From CAYRGQ01 sp964444885 (GTDB lineage Bacteria; Bacteroidota; Bacteroidia; Sphingobacteriales; Sphingobacteriaceae), in assembly GCA_964444885.1 (NCBI GenBank), contig CAYUIZ010000005.1:1-64000 (forward strand): 64,000 nucleotides of DNA. Direction: 5' to 3'. Shown one piece after another: positions 28,998 through 38,680 of this stretch. Within the stretch, counting starts at the first letter, position 1. Each line of letters begins with the position of its first letter. The notes beneath the pieces were generated by a model. That model saw only the letters and a list, made by a program, of their open reading frames with translations, did not search any database and was not told the origin of the DNA. A program made the translations under genes and the position numbers.

Positions 28998-30017
28998 CTA
29001 AAATTCGTTGATGCCGTTCACGGTGGTGTATTTAAAGCTGAGGCGCTGTTCGGGATATACGTATTTGAATGCGCTTTGTGCCATCAAAGCCGACTCGTGG
29101 AAGCCGCACAGGATGAGTTTCAGTTTGCCCGGGTAGGTATTGATGTCGCCGATCGCGTAGATGCGTTCCACACCGGTAGAATAATCGGTTGTGTCCACCG
29201 CAATCGCCGAGGCGGCTACGCTTAAGCCCCATTGCGCAATAGGCCCGAGTTTGGGGCTGAGCCCAAAGAGGGGGATGAGCGCGTCGGCTTGTATCGACGT
29301 TAGGTTATTTTGTTTGTCTTTAACGACCACCTCCCGCAATACGCCATTGCCGGAAACATGGTCGAGATTGCTTTGCAGCAGCAGCCTGACTTTGCCTGTC
29401 TGTGCAAGCTGGAATACCCGGTCAGCCATGTCGGGCGCACCACGGAAGCTGTCGCTTCGGTGCACCAGCGTCACCTCTGCCGCAATGTCGGCCAAATGGT
29501 TGGTCCAGTCTAGGGCGGAATCGCCGCCACCGGCAATCACGATGCGTTTGCCCGCGTAGTCCTGCGGATTGCGAACCATGTAGGTAATGCCTTTGCCTTC
29601 GTAATCGGCAATGCCGGGCAGTTCGGGTTTGCGCGGTTCAAAGCACCCTAAACCGCCCGCGATGACTACCACTTGGGCATGGATGACCGTGCCCTCATTG
29701 CTGACGACGTGGTATGAGCCGTCATCCTGCCGTTGGAGCTCCTCGACGCGCTCGCCCAAGGTGAACGTGGGTTTAAACGGCGCGATCTGTTCCATCAAAT
29801 TGTCGACGAGGTCTTGCGCGTCGATCGTGGGATAGCCGGGGATATCGTAGATCGGTTTCCGGGGGTAGATTTCAGACAGCTGGCCGCCTACTTGTGGCAG
29901 GACATCGATCAAATGGCACCGCATCTTGAGTAATCCGGCTTCGAATACCGCAAACAGGCCGACCGGGCCCGCACCGATGATGCAGATATCTGTTGTTATA
30001 TGTTGATTCGTATTCAT
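28998..30017 (-). CDS. ferredoxin-NADP reductase, thioredoxin-reductase-like
   Basis: A 339-residue FAD protein with two Rossmann motifs, CIIGAGPVGLFAVFEAG and IVIAGGGDSALDWTNHL, and IYAIGDINTYPGKLKL near the end. It lacks the CxxC of thioredoxin reductase, which, with its length and C-terminal tail, places it in the YumC/YcgT-type ferredoxin-NADP reductases. It starts 5 bp after the MarR regulator and is followed by its likely substrate ferredoxin. Confidence 0.92.
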   Translation of the reverse strand: MNTNQHITTDICIIGAGPVGLFAVFEAGLLKMRCHLIDVLPQVGGQLSEIYPRKPIYDIPGYPTIDAQDLVDNLMEQIAPFKPTFTLGERVEELQRQDDGSYHVVSNEGTVIHAQVVVIAGGLGCFEPRKPELPGIADYEGKGITYMVRNPQDYAGKRIVIAGGGDSALDWTNHLADIAAEVTLVHRSDSFRGAPDMADRVFQLAQTGKVRLLLQSNLDHVSGNGVLREVVVKDKQNNLTSIQADALIPLFGLSPKLGPIAQWGLSVAASAIAVDTTDYSTGVERIYAIGDINTYPGKLKLILCGFHESALMAQSAFKYVYPEQRLSFKYTTVNGINEF

Positions 30018-30022
30018 GGTAT

Positions 30023-30460
30023 TTAACTGATTTCCAAATTATTGTATATAGTGTTCAAAATGCGTTTCAGGTCCTCAAAATCCCGCTCGTCGAGATTCTT
30101 CCAGGCTTCGTGCCGGATATCCCCGACTTTTTCGGAAAGCGCATCGACCAAACGTTCGCCTTCCTCCGTGAGGTGGATCACAAAGCAGCGCCGGTCGGTG
30201 GCATGCGTGCGGCGCTCAACCAGATTTTTGCCGACAAGCAAGTCGATAATACGGGTCAGGGTCGGCTGGTCTTTCGCGCAGTATTCCGCCAGTTCTTTCT
30301 GGGACAAGTCTGCCTGGGATTTTAGGTTCTTCAGCACCACCCATTGGTCTACCGTGATTCCAAAATCCCCGTCGTTAAAACGGTACTGGGCATATTGTTT
30401 GACACGTCGGGCCGTGCGATCGAGCAGGAACGAATAGGTGCTGTATTGTTCTTTTGTCAT
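30023..30460 (-). CDS. MarR-family transcriptional regulator
   Basis: A 145-residue winged-helix regulator: QWVVLKNLKSQADLSQKELAEYCAKDQPTL is the DNA-recognition region and RRCFVIHLTEEGERL the wing. ATG at 30460 is used; the frame extends upstream but without family similarity. It heads the redox operon and probably represses it in response to a small ligand or oxidant. Paired repeats just upstream are candidate operators. Confidence 0.9.
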   Translation of the reverse strand: MTKEQYSTYSFLLDRTARRVKQYAQYRFNDGDFGITVDQWVVLKNLKSQADLSQKELAEYCAKDQPTLTRIIDLLVGKNLVERRTHATDRRCFVIHLTEEGERLVDALSEKVGDIRHEAWKNLDERDFEDLKRILNTIYNNLEIS

Positions 30461-30500
30461 ATTAATAATTAGTACAACAAATATACGCATATTAATTATT
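30458..30500. promoter_or_regulatory. candidate MarR operator repeats
   Basis: CATATTAAT occurs at 30458-30466 and again at 30488-30496, 30 bp apart. AATAATTA (30464-30471) and TAATTATT (30493-30500) form an inverted repeat. The AT-rich paired arrangement at the start of a MarR gene suggests autoregulation. Confidence 0.4.
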
Positions 30501-30531
30501 TCATGCAATAGGCTTTGTTAGGCAAACGGCA

Positions 30532-31284
30532 TTAGCGTTCGTTTAGGATGCGGAGGTTGCTCGCTATACTCTTTTGTTCCGCTTTACGTATCCATTTGAA
30601 TAGGAATCCGGCTATTTTTCCGGGAACATGGATGCGCTGGGCGATGGTGGCGACGAGGTGGTCGGTGGTTTGCAGGACGTGTGCGTAGGTCTCCGGAGAG
30701 GCGTGGCAGAGGATTTGGGCATTTGCCCAAGCCGTGTCCCGCGCTTTGGAAATACTAAAATTAATCAACGCATTGGTCTTGTCGGGGTCTAATCGCGCCA
30801 TGAAGATCATCAGCCAGGAGATGCGGCTCAGTCTGCTTTGCAAGATGTTGTATTCCGTCGCAATGGTGTCGTTGATGCGCTGGAAATCGGGATGCAACGC
30901 GGCGATGGTTGCCGGAGTGCTGATGCCCGCAGCGGCGGCCCCCAGATCGAGATTAATGTGGGCGTTGATACCCAGCAGTAGGTGCTGTACGATGGTGAGG
31001 TTTGGAGAAGTTGCGGCCAGGAATGCAGTTTGCCAAGACTTGGTAACCGGCGATCCGGTACGGAAGGCCGCGTACGCGTCAAAATAACGGTTAGCAAAGC
31101 TGACGACTAAGCGTTCCATGCGCGGGCCGTCATCAAAAACATTTGCGGCAATTCCGGCTTGCACCGCAGTGGTCATGCCTCGGTAGAGCGTGGCAAAATA
31201 ACCGAGCGCGGATCCGGATACGATGGCGTCATCGATGACGCCATCCAGAAACACCACGCAATCCGTTAGGGTATTGGCTTTCAT
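30532..31284 (-). CDS. DUF5995 family protein
   Basis: A 250-residue, mainly helical protein that I match to DUF5995 from the segment LLLGINAHINLDLGAAAAG, which is the family's best conserved part. The function is unknown. The conserved His and Asp residues of that segment could bind a metal. It has no signal peptide. The gene lies upstream of, and in the same direction as, the MarR operon but is separated by the candidate operator. Confidence 0.75.
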   Translation of the reverse strand: MKANTLTDCVVFLDGVIDDAIVSGSALGYFATLYRGMTTAVQAGIAANVFDDGPRMERLVVSFANRYFDAYAAFRTGSPVTKSWQTAFLAATSPNLTIVQHLLLGINAHINLDLGAAAAGISTPATIAALHPDFQRINDTIATEYNILQSRLSRISWLMIFMARLDPDKTNALINFSISKARDTAWANAQILCHASPETYAHVLQTTDHLVATIAQRIHVPGKIAGFLFKWIRKAEQKSIASNLRILNER

Positions 31285-31362
31285 GGGGTTGGGTTATTGG
31301 ATAGGTAAGGATACGCAAAAAAAGTCGACCGTGCAATAACCTCATGAAGTGCATGGTTTGTT

Positions 31363-31402
31363 AAAAAAACAAACCCGCTTTGAATTTCTCAAAGCGGGTT
31401 TG
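31363..31402 (-). terminator. intrinsic terminator of secDF
   Basis: On the minus strand CAAACCCGCTTTGA (31402-31389) pairs with TCAAAGCGGGTTTG (31383-31370), a 14-bp stem with a 5-nt loop, followed by seven T. Confidence 0.9.
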
Positions 31403-31426
31403 CCTATTTCAATACGGTACCAGCCA

Positions 31427-34400
31427 TTATGCTTTGGCCGGTTTCAGCGGTGCTTTTTTCGTGTCATCCACAGCCGGTTTTTCGGCAGCTTTGTCGCTTT
31501 GGAGGTCAACCACCATCGGAGCGGCAATGAAGATGGACGAATACGTACCTACGATGATACCGATGAGGATCGCGAAAGAGAACCCGCGGATTACCTCGCC
31601 ACCGAATACGAAGAGTACAGCCAAGACGAAAATCAGCGTCAGGGACGTAATGATGGTCCGGCTCAAGGTCCTGTTGACAGCCAAGTTTACGGTTTCGCCC
31701 ATGTCTTTTCGTTTAAAGCCGGGCTTGCTCAGGTATTCGCGCAAGCGGTCAAACACCACCACCGTGTCGTTGATCGAGTACGCAATGACCGTAAGGATCG
31801 CCGCCACGAAGTGCTGGTCGATGTCCATGGAGAATGGTACGATACCATCTAGCAGGGAGAACAACACCAGAATGATTAAGGCATCGTGCGTGGTGGAGAT
31901 CGCCGCCGCCAAGCTGTACTGCCATTTGCGGAAGCGAATCAAAATATACAAGGTAATAATCAAGATCGAGAAGATACCCGCATATATTGCCCGGGTTTTG
32001 ATGTCGTGGGCAATGGACGGGCTCACCTTTTGGGAGCTCATGATCTCAAAGGCGTTGCCCTGTATTTTATCCAGGCCCTCGTGCAGCTTGGCCAGTACTT
32101 CCTCGTTTGCCGCGTCGGAAGTTTCCTCCACCATGTAGGTGGTGGTCGCGCGCACTTGGTTTTGTGCACCATAGATTTTCACTTCCGTGTTTAGTCCGAA
32201 GGATTCGTTCAGGTTACCCCGTACTTCCTCCAGATCGATCGGTTGTTCAAACCGAAGGGTGTACGTACGTCCGCCTTGAAAGTCCACACCGAGGCTGAAC
32301 CCTTTCGTGAAGACGGATACCAATCCGACGGCAATGAACAGGGCCGAAGCGATGTAAAACTTCTTGCGGTTTTGCACAAAGCCAAAGTTGGCATTCTTTA
32401 GGGTGTTGGCACTCCAAGGAAACGAGACCGTGATTTTCCGGTCCTTGCTCAGCATCCATTCGAAGATAATGCGCGTAATGAAAATCGACGTAAACAAGGA
32501 GGTAATGATACCAATCATCAGCGTTGTGGCGAAGCCCAGGATAGGACCGCTACCGAAGATGAACAGGATTACCCCGACCAAGAAGGTCGTGATTTGGGAG
32601 TCGAGAATCGAAGGCATGGCGTGCTTGTAGCCGTCGGCAATGGCTTGCCGGATGGATTTGCCGAGGCTCTGTTCTTCCCGTATCCGCTCATAAATAAGGA
32701 TGTTGGCGTCGATGGCCGTACCGAATGTCAGCACAATACCCGCGATGCCGGGCAGGGTCAGTACCGCATTGAGCGAGGCCAGCACGCCCATGATGAAAAA
32801 CACGTTGAAAATGACCGCGATGTTGGCTACCCAGCCAGCACGGTTGTAGTACAGAATCATGAAAATCAAGACCAATACCAAACCGATGACGGACGAGCTG
32901 ACCCCGGCTTCGATGGCGGCTTGTCCGAGGGTCGGGCCTACAACAGCGTCTTCGACGATTTTGGCAGTAGTAGGCAGGCGACCTGCGTTCAGTACGTTTG
33001 CTAAATCCTGTGTGTCCTCTACGGTGAAGCTGCCACTGATTTCGGAGCGTCCGCCGGCGATCTCGGAGTTCACCGTTGGCGCAGAGTACACGACGTTATC
33101 CAGCACGATGGCGATGGACTGTCCGCGCTCATTCATGCTTTTTGGTGCTGCTTCTGCGGTGATGCGGCGCCATTCGCGCGCACCTTCGGCATTCATTTCC
33201 ATCGATACGACAGGCTGGCCGTCCTGGCCGTAGTCTGAACGTGCCGAGGTGACGACATTGCCGGTCAGCGCAGCGGTGTTATCCATGCCAACAGGGCGGA
33301 TCGCATACAATTCGAGTTGCTCTGGAGCGCGCATGTCAGGTTTAACTGCCCACAGCAATTTTACGTTAGCCGGGATGATCTGCTGGGCCTCGGGGCTTTG
33401 CAAGAATGCATTGACTTTGGCAGTGTCGCGCAATTGGGCGATACCCACCACCGGACCAGACGCTAGTACGACTTGGTTGTCTGGCGTCATCATGGTGGAA
33501 GGCTGCAACACGCTGAAGAGCGGGTTTTGCAGCGACAACAGCGGATCTGCATCGCTAGTGGCTGTGTCCGAGCCCGCGCCCAAGGTAGCCAGCAAGCCTG
33601 CATCCGACTGGGTCGTGTCGCTAGCTGCCGTATCGACCGCTGCGGTCGTCGTTTGGCCAACCGTATTTACTAATGCTGTATTGAGGTTATCCAACAGGGG
33701 ATAGACCTCCATATTTTCGTAAGTGTTCCAAAATTCGAGTTTGGCTGAACCTTGCAACAGGTTGCGCACGCGCTGCTCATCCGTTACGCCGGGCAACTCA
33801 ATCATGATCCGGTTGGTGCCTTGCTGCAATTGGATGTTTGGCGATGTGACGCCGAATTTGTCGATCCGTGTGCGCAATACCTGGAAAGAGTTCTCAATGG
33901 CGTTGCTGGATTCGCGTTCAAGGAAACGCTCGATTTGGTCATCCGTGCTATTCGCGGTAATTTGAGACGAATTGTCTTTGGTGGCAAAGAACGTCGAAAG
34001 AGGCGTGCCTGGGGACAATTTCTGGAATTCCTCGATAAATAAGCGTACATATCCGGCCTGGCTGGATTTGCTGCGTTGCTCCGCATTGACCAGCGCCTGA
34101 TTAAAGTTCTCGTCCTTGGGATCATCGGCCAGCGTGCGCACAAGCTCCTGAATCGACACTTCCAACGTGACGTTGATACCGCCTTTTAGGTCGAGGCCCA
34201 AAGCAATTTCGTTGCCTTTCGCTTCGCGATAGGTGTACTGGGCTACGCCCAGGTTGTACACGACCTCGCTGGCCATGGAGTCCAGGTATGCTTTCTCCAG
34301 CGCGATGTCACCATTCGCGTAGGCCTGCGCATCCCGCTCTACTTTTCGGGTCACAAACGTGAACGACAGGGAATAAAGACACGCCAGCGTGACAATTATT

Positions 34401-34432
34401 ACCAAAAAATTAATCAGCCCTTTACCTTGCAT
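31427..34432 (-). CDS. secDF: fused SecD-SecF protein translocase subunit
   Basis: A 1001-residue fusion that uses proton motive force to pull exported proteins across the inner membrane with SecYEG. The SecD half has one N-terminal helix, the large periplasmic P1 domain (GLDLKGGINVTLEV, GVTDEQRVRNLLQ) and the membrane block with FGTAIDANILIYERIREE. The SecF half begins near FNFVQNRKKF-like text and has GVDFQGGRTYTLRF, SINDTVVVFDRLRE and LTLIFVLAVLFVFGG. The fusion is usual in Bacteroidota. An Ala/Lys/Pro-rich tail ends the protein. Confidence 0.96.
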   Translation of the reverse strand: MQGKGLINFLVIIVTLACLYSLSFTFVTRKVERDAQAYANGDIALEKAYLDSMASEVVYNLGVAQYTYREAKGNEIALGLDLKGGINVTLEVSIQELVRTLADDPKDENFNQALVNAEQRSKSSQAGYVRLFIEEFQKLSPGTPLSTFFATKDNSSQITANSTDDQIERFLERESSNAIENSFQVLRTRIDKFGVTSPNIQLQQGTNRIMIELPGVTDEQRVRNLLQGSAKLEFWNTYENMEVYPLLDNLNTALVNTVGQTTTAAVDTAASDTTQSDAGLLATLGAGSDTATSDADPLLSLQNPLFSVLQPSTMMTPDNQVVLASGPVVGIAQLRDTAKVNAFLQSPEAQQIIPANVKLLWAVKPDMRAPEQLELYAIRPVGMDNTAALTGNVVTSARSDYGQDGQPVVSMEMNAEGAREWRRITAEAAPKSMNERGQSIAIVLDNVVYSAPTVNSEIAGGRSEISGSFTVEDTQDLANVLNAGRLPTTAKIVEDAVVGPTLGQAAIEAGVSSSVIGLVLVLIFMILYYNRAGWVANIAVIFNVFFIMGVLASLNAVLTLPGIAGIVLTFGTAIDANILIYERIREEQSLGKSIRQAIADGYKHAMPSILDSQITTFLVGVILFIFGSGPILGFATTLMIGIITSLFTSIFITRIIFEWMLSKDRKITVSFPWSANTLKNANFGFVQNRKKFYIASALFIAVGLVSVFTKGFSLGVDFQGGRTYTLRFEQPIDLEEVRGNLNESFGLNTEVKIYGAQNQVRATTTYMVEETSDAANEEVLAKLHEGLDKIQGNAFEIMSSQKVSPSIAHDIKTRAIYAGIFSILIITLYILIRFRKWQYSLAAAISTTHDALIILVLFSLLDGIVPFSMDIDQHFVAAILTVIAYSINDTVVVFDRLREYLSKPGFKRKDMGETVNLAVNRTLSRTIITSLTLIFVLAVLFVFGGEVIRGFSFAILIGIIVGTYSSIFIAAPMVVDLQSDKAAEKPAVDDTKKAPLKPAKA

Positions 34433-34878
34433 TTTCGTAGTTCAATTATTTAATATTGGTTGTGATATACACATTTTTGTTAAGAACGGCAAAGGTAAAA
34501 AAAAAGAACCGTGTAAAGAAAGTTAAATTTTGGTGTTGGCTAAAAATAGAACGGTATAGGTGAGAAGTGGGGATGCCGCCGCTGCCAAGGTACGCAGAAA
34601 CACCGCTGTCGACCTGCGGTTTTATGGACTTAAGACCTTGTCAGTAAGAGGTTTGCTGTTATCGCAGAGGCAACATGCCACGCGTAAAATCGCCACGCGA
34701 TCAACGGTTGCGGCCGTGCTACCCGGGAGCGAAAGAATTTATTTTCACCATGACTGTCGCGTTTCGGGGCCGCCTATCGTTATGTGTTCGAAAGGGATTT
34801 CGGGAAATCCGAATATATTTCGTTAACTAATTGATTTACAGCCTAAAATTATTGCGCTAAAAACCTAAATTACAAGTC
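34433..34878. other. divergent intergenic region between secDF and the LVIVD gene
   Basis: CAAAGGTA at 34490-34497 reads TACCTTTG on the minus strand, a good -7 element 58 bp before secDF. Beyond it I see only an 88-codon open frame at 34560-34826 without protein-like features and no strong hairpins. Confidence 0.45.
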
Positions 34879-36144
34879 ATGAAGCATATTATAACCCGAA
34901 TTGCGTACGGCCGCTACGTACTGGCCTTAGTCGCGGTCCTATTGATGGCCTCGTGCCGCGACCAGGTCGAGCAGACCTTCACGTACACCGGACAAGTCTC
35001 CGTTATCATGGACGTCAGCGAGTTCCGGTCGATGGACATTGGCACCAAGCCCGGAAAACCCATTGAGAACAGCGGCAAAATCTATGTGTATGGCAATTAC
35101 CTGTTCATCAACGAACCCCAAGAAGGCATCCATATCGTGGACAACACCGATCCGGCCAAGCCTCGCAACATAGCCTTCCTGGATATCCCCGGTAATGTGG
35201 ACATGGCGGTGAATAGTAACATCCTGTACGCCGATAGTTACATCGATCTGGTTGCTTTCGATATCAGCGACGTGCGTAATACCCGCCTCGTCGAGCGCGT
35301 GGAAGACGTATTTCCGCACATGTTCTACGACACAGACCGCGCCCGTTTTATTACCTATAAGGACACGGTCATTACGACTACGGTTGATCAGCAAGGGCAA
35401 TTTGGCTGGGGCTGGTTCGGTTGGGGACGGGCCGAATCGTTTAACATGGCCGCGTCGTCAGATGGAGGTGGCAACTATGGGCAAGGCGGCTCGATGGCGC
35501 GGTTTACGTTGATGAGCGGGCATTTGTACGCGGTCGACAATACAACGTTGCGCCTGTTTAATGTGGCCCAAGCTGATAAACCTACTTTCGTCAAAGACAT
35601 TCAAATCGGCTGGGGCATCGAAACGATTTTCCCCTACAAGCAGAAACTCTTTATCGGATCGATGACGGGCATGTATATCTATGATGCCAGTAATCCGGCT
35701 GCACCCGAACAAATGGCGGTGTATCAGCATATGCGGGCCTGCGATCCTGTCGTGGTCAATGACGACTACGCGTTTGTGACCTTGCGCTCAGGCACGATGT
35801 GCCGCTTTGGCGACAATGCCCTGCATGTGCTCGATATCCGGGACCTGTACGCGCCTACGCTGGTTAAAGCATTCCCCATGGACAATCCGCACGGGTTGGG
35901 TTTGGCGGGCGACCACTTATATGTCTGTGAGGGGGATTTCGGCTTGAAAAGTTTTGACGCGTCGGACGTGATGGAAATCGGCAACCGGATGACCCAGCAC
36001 CTGAAAAGCCAGCGTTCGTTTGATGTGATTCCCGCGCAGCAGACGCTGATCGTGACGGGGCCGGACGGGGTATGCCAGTATGACTACAGCAAGCCGGATG
36101 AACTGAAGCTAATCAGCTGCATCCAAGTACGCGGAAAACGTTAG
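34879..36144 (+). CDS. LVIVD-repeat lipoprotein
   Basis: A 421-residue surface-type lipoprotein. The signal (ALVAVLLMASCRDQ) contains a lipobox Cys. The body is made of LVIVD-like beta-propeller repeats: GIHIVDNTDPAKPR, LVAFDISDVRNTR, LRLFNVAQADKPT, MYIYDASNPAAPEQ, ALHVLDIRDLYAPT and GLKSFDASDV. Such propellers usually act in protein or ligand binding; no active site is seen. The next gene starts 1 bp after its stop, so both are translated together. Confidence 0.85.
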   Translation: MKHIITRIAYGRYVLALVAVLLMASCRDQVEQTFTYTGQVSVIMDVSEFRSMDIGTKPGKPIENSGKIYVYGNYLFINEPQEGIHIVDNTDPAKPRNIAFLDIPGNVDMAVNSNILYADSYIDLVAFDISDVRNTRLVERVEDVFPHMFYDTDRARFITYKDTVITTTVDQQGQFGWGWFGWGRAESFNMAASSDGGGNYGQGGSMARFTLMSGHLYAVDNTTLRLFNVAQADKPTFVKDIQIGWGIETIFPYKQKLFIGSMTGMYIYDASNPAAPEQMAVYQHMRACDPVVVNDDYAFVTLRSGTMCRFGDNALHVLDIRDLYAPTLVKAFPMDNPHGLGLAGDHLYVCEGDFGLKSFDASDVMEIGNRMTQHLKSQRSFDVIPAQQTLIVTGPDGVCQYDYSKPDELKLISCIQVRGKR

Positions 36145-36145
36145 C

Positions 36146-36709
36146 ATGGGTATGGCGAATTTAGGTAGGACAGTCGGGTGCGCCCTGTTCGTGCTGGCCA
36201 GCCTTTCGGCGGGCGCGCAGCAGGCGCGCTACACGAGCGAAACGGAAGCCGGGATAATGTGGACGCCCGCCAACTTGGTCAAGCCTGTGGTGTTCACTTT
36301 GCAGACCTACCACGCCGCGCAGCTGACCGATTATTTCAGTATCGGCGCTTCGGCCGGTTACGATGAATATTTCGATTTTAGCGTGTTGCCGGTTGGGCTG
36401 GGCGCTCGCGGCATGTTGCCCGGCCGCAAGGGCAGTTGGTATGCAGGCATGGCTGTAGGCTACGGCTTGATGTGGCTGGAGAAAAGTACGCCTGCCTCGT
36501 GGTACGATGGCGGTACGTTCTTTAATCCAAGCATCGGGAGACGCTGGAAACCCAAAGGCAAAAAGCATGACCGTTACCTGCTGAATATCGGGTATAAGCA
36601 GCAGGTGCTATCCCGGAATACCGCGAATCCGGCATTCGGACCAGGCGCTCACAACACCGATAAATTTACATTGAAGCGGATGTCGGTTCGATTTGGATTG
36701 GTTTTTTGA
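36146..36709 (+). CDS. hypothetical outer-membrane beta-barrel-like protein
   Basis: A 187-residue exported protein with a signal peptide ending at SAGAQQ. Alternating patterns such as YFSIGASAGYDEYFDFSVLPVGLGARG, the aromatic girdle residues, and the final RFGLVF are typical of small outer-membrane barrels. I do not recognise a family. It is coupled to the LVIVD lipoprotein gene by a 1-bp gap, so the two may form a surface complex. Confidence 0.65.
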   Translation: MGMANLGRTVGCALFVLASLSAGAQQARYTSETEAGIMWTPANLVKPVVFTLQTYHAAQLTDYFSIGASAGYDEYFDFSVLPVGLGARGMLPGRKGSWYAGMAVGYGLMWLEKSTPASWYDGGTFFNPSIGRRWKPKGKKHDRYLLNIGYKQQVLSRNTANPAFGPGAHNTDKFTLKRMSVRFGLVF

Positions 36710-36769
36710 AAGTTGGTTTGGGGAGTCGGTTTTTGGCATCCCCGACATATTGAAATTTGAAACGTGTTT

Positions 36770-37510
36770 ATGAAATACGCCATTTCCTTCGTCCTTGCTT
36801 GTTTTTTGTTCATCGGGTGCTCGAAAGAACCTGGTTTGCCAAAACCGGCCGTGCCCGGAGCGCTGTCCTATGCTGTCCTGCTCAAAAATACGGTATCGGA
36901 TACCATCTATTCGCTGAAATATGCATTCGATGGGGAAGGGAATGTGTTGTCAGAACGGTTTACGAATTACAAAAACCCCCAACACAATTACGTCAGTACT
37001 TTTCAATACGACCGGAAAGGCCGGGTAGTGGCCGAGATCAGGAATGGCGTGGTATTTAGGGAAATTGTTTGGAGCAATGGACGCGCGAAAGCGTACGACA
37101 GCCAAAATAGGCTTATCGCTGAGTTTAAGTTCGATGATTCACGAATAATAAGCTACACGCTACACCATAGCAACGACCTTGTCCAAACGCGTTATTTGGA
37201 TTACGATCCGGATGGCAATGTTATATCAATTGCGGACGAAAACGGTGTTTACGTGGAATATTTGGATTATGACACCGCCATATCAAATCCATTGAGTTTA
37301 ATCCATTCGATTACCATTCTTCGAATCGATTATAAGCCTCATTTCAAACATGTTTTCCGGACAGAGAAAGTCCATCCATATCAGGGAGACGATTACAGGC
37401 AACCCCTAATGCATTACGCGTATGATTGGACATTAAACGTGCATGGCCAAGTCGTGACGATGGAGGATGAAAAAACATTGATATACACCCATGTTTTTGC
37501 TTATGAATAA
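36770..37510 (+). CDS. hypothetical lipoprotein with YD/RHS-like repeats
   Basis: A 246-residue lipoprotein (SFVLACFLFIGCSKE, lipobox Cys). The body has YD-type repeat text, FQYDRKGRVVAEI, AYDSQNRLIAEFKFD and DYDPDGNVISIADENG, which often build extracellular beta cages. The function is unknown. ATG at 36770 is used; GTG at 36764 is also in frame. It follows the barrel-like gene by 60 bp. Confidence 0.6.
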   Translation: MKYAISFVLACFLFIGCSKEPGLPKPAVPGALSYAVLLKNTVSDTIYSLKYAFDGEGNVLSERFTNYKNPQHNYVSTFQYDRKGRVVAEIRNGVVFREIVWSNGRAKAYDSQNRLIAEFKFDDSRIISYTLHHSNDLVQTRYLDYDPDGNVISIADENGVYVEYLDYDTAISNPLSLIHSITILRIDYKPHFKHVFRTEKVHPYQGDDYRQPLMHYAYDWTLNVHGQVVTMEDEKTLIYTHVFAYE

Positions 37511-37749
37511 AAAGCGAGCCGATGCAGGGTCGCTTGCCATTGGATTACAACGAGGCCTACGGACGCGGGTTGTGCTGTTCCCGGGTTAGAAAAAGCTGGA
37601 TGCCTCTGGGGAAACGAAGGCATACCAAATCAGCGAAGCAAATTTTTTCTGCCCTTCGCGTGTCAGAAGCACAAAGCGGCTTCCTGTGCGTCTTTGCGCG
37701 AGCGATAAAAAACAGGGGTTTTGCCGTGCGCCCCTAGATATTCCCCGTA

Positions 37750-37779
37750 TTGCTTTCTGCTGAATTAACCTTACTTTTG
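37750..37779 (+). promoter_or_regulatory. promoter of the EamA transporter-yigZ pair
   Basis: TTG at 37750-37752 and TACTTTTG at 37772-37779 are separated by exactly 19 bp, a full Bacteroidota housekeeping promoter. Transcription would start about 20 nt before the ATG at 37805. Confidence 0.75.
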
Positions 37780-37804
37780 CCGATCAAATCCAATCGCAAG
37801 CCAC

Positions 37805-38680
37805 ATGTCATACGTTCTGGTCAGCGTCATCTTCAGCGTTACGGTGTCGGTCATTTTGAAACTGGCCCGGCGCTACACGGTAGACACCACGCAGATCATT
37901 GTCTGGAATTATCCGGTGGCTGTATTGCTGGCCTGGGTTTTCTTAGACCCGCCTGTGATTGGGCTGCCGTGGGCCTCGATGCCGTGGACGGTTTATTTGG
38001 GCTTGGGCGTGCTGCTCCCGGGCATTTTCGTCGCCATCGCTGCATCGATTCGCTATACAGGCATTGTGCGAACCGAGGTAGCCCAACGCATATCGCTTGT
38101 CATTCCGCTGATTGCCGCTTTTTGGCTGTTTGGCGAGTCGGCAGATTGGGTTAAGCTGACGGGCGTGGCCATCGGGCTAGCCGCCATCGTGTGTTCCATC
38201 GGATGGCGTTCCGGCCGGAACCAATACGGCACAAACAAAAAAGTCTGGCTTTATCCGCTGATCGTCTTTCTGGGGCTGGGCGTTGTTGATGTGTTGTTTA
38301 AGCAGATCGCCGTTACGCAGGTCATCCCGTATTCCAGTTCCTTGCTGATCGTATTTACCATGGCCATGCTGGTAGCGTTTAGCTATCTGGCGTACGCTGT
38401 GGGGAAGCAGCGCAGGCGTTTGTCTATCCATGCGATATTCTGGGGGATTGTGTTGGGCTTGTTCAATTTTGGTAATATCCTGTTTTATATGATGGCACAC
38501 CGTGCCATGCCGGACAATCCATCGATCGTCTTCACGGGGATGAATATCGGGGTGATTCTATTGGGTGCCGTGGTCGGCGTGGCTTTGTTCAAGGAAAAGT
38601 TATCCAAATTGAACATTGCCGGATTATTTTTGGCCATTTTGTCCGTTATCGTTATCTTTTGGGATGAGCTTATTCGATGA
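37805..38680 (+). CDS. EamA/DMT-superfamily transporter
   Basis: A 291-residue inner-membrane protein with about ten hydrophobic helices in two halves, the EamA (drug/metabolite transporter) architecture. It opens MSYVLVSVIFSVTVSVILKL, and the second half restarts near KKVWLYPLIVFLGLGVVDVLF. The substrate is unknown; DMT members move amino acids, nucleotide sugars or drugs. Its end overlaps the yigZ start by 17 bp, indicating translational coupling. Confidence 0.82.
   Translation: MSYVLVSVIFSVTVSVILKLARRYTVDTTQIIVWNYPVAVLLAWVFLDPPVIGLPWASMPWTVYLGLGVLLPGIFVAIAASIRYTGIVRTEVAQRISLVIPLIAAFWLFGESADWVKLTGVAIGLAAIVCSIGWRSGRNQYGTNKKVWLYPLIVFLGLGVVDVLFKQIAVTQVIPYSSSLLIVFTMAMLVAFSYLAYAVGKQRRRLSIHAIFWGIVLGLFNFGNILFYMMAHRAMPDNPSIVFTGMNIGVILLGAVVGVALFKEKLSKLNIAGLFLAILSVIVIFWDELIR

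Noticed and set aside
34560..34826. 88-codon gene between secDF and the LVIVD gene
   Set aside because: No ribosome-binding site, no family resemblance and an atypical, basic composition; probably chance.
37522..37737. 71-codon gene before the EamA transporter
   Set aside because: Odd composition and no start signal; lies in ordinary intergenic sequence.
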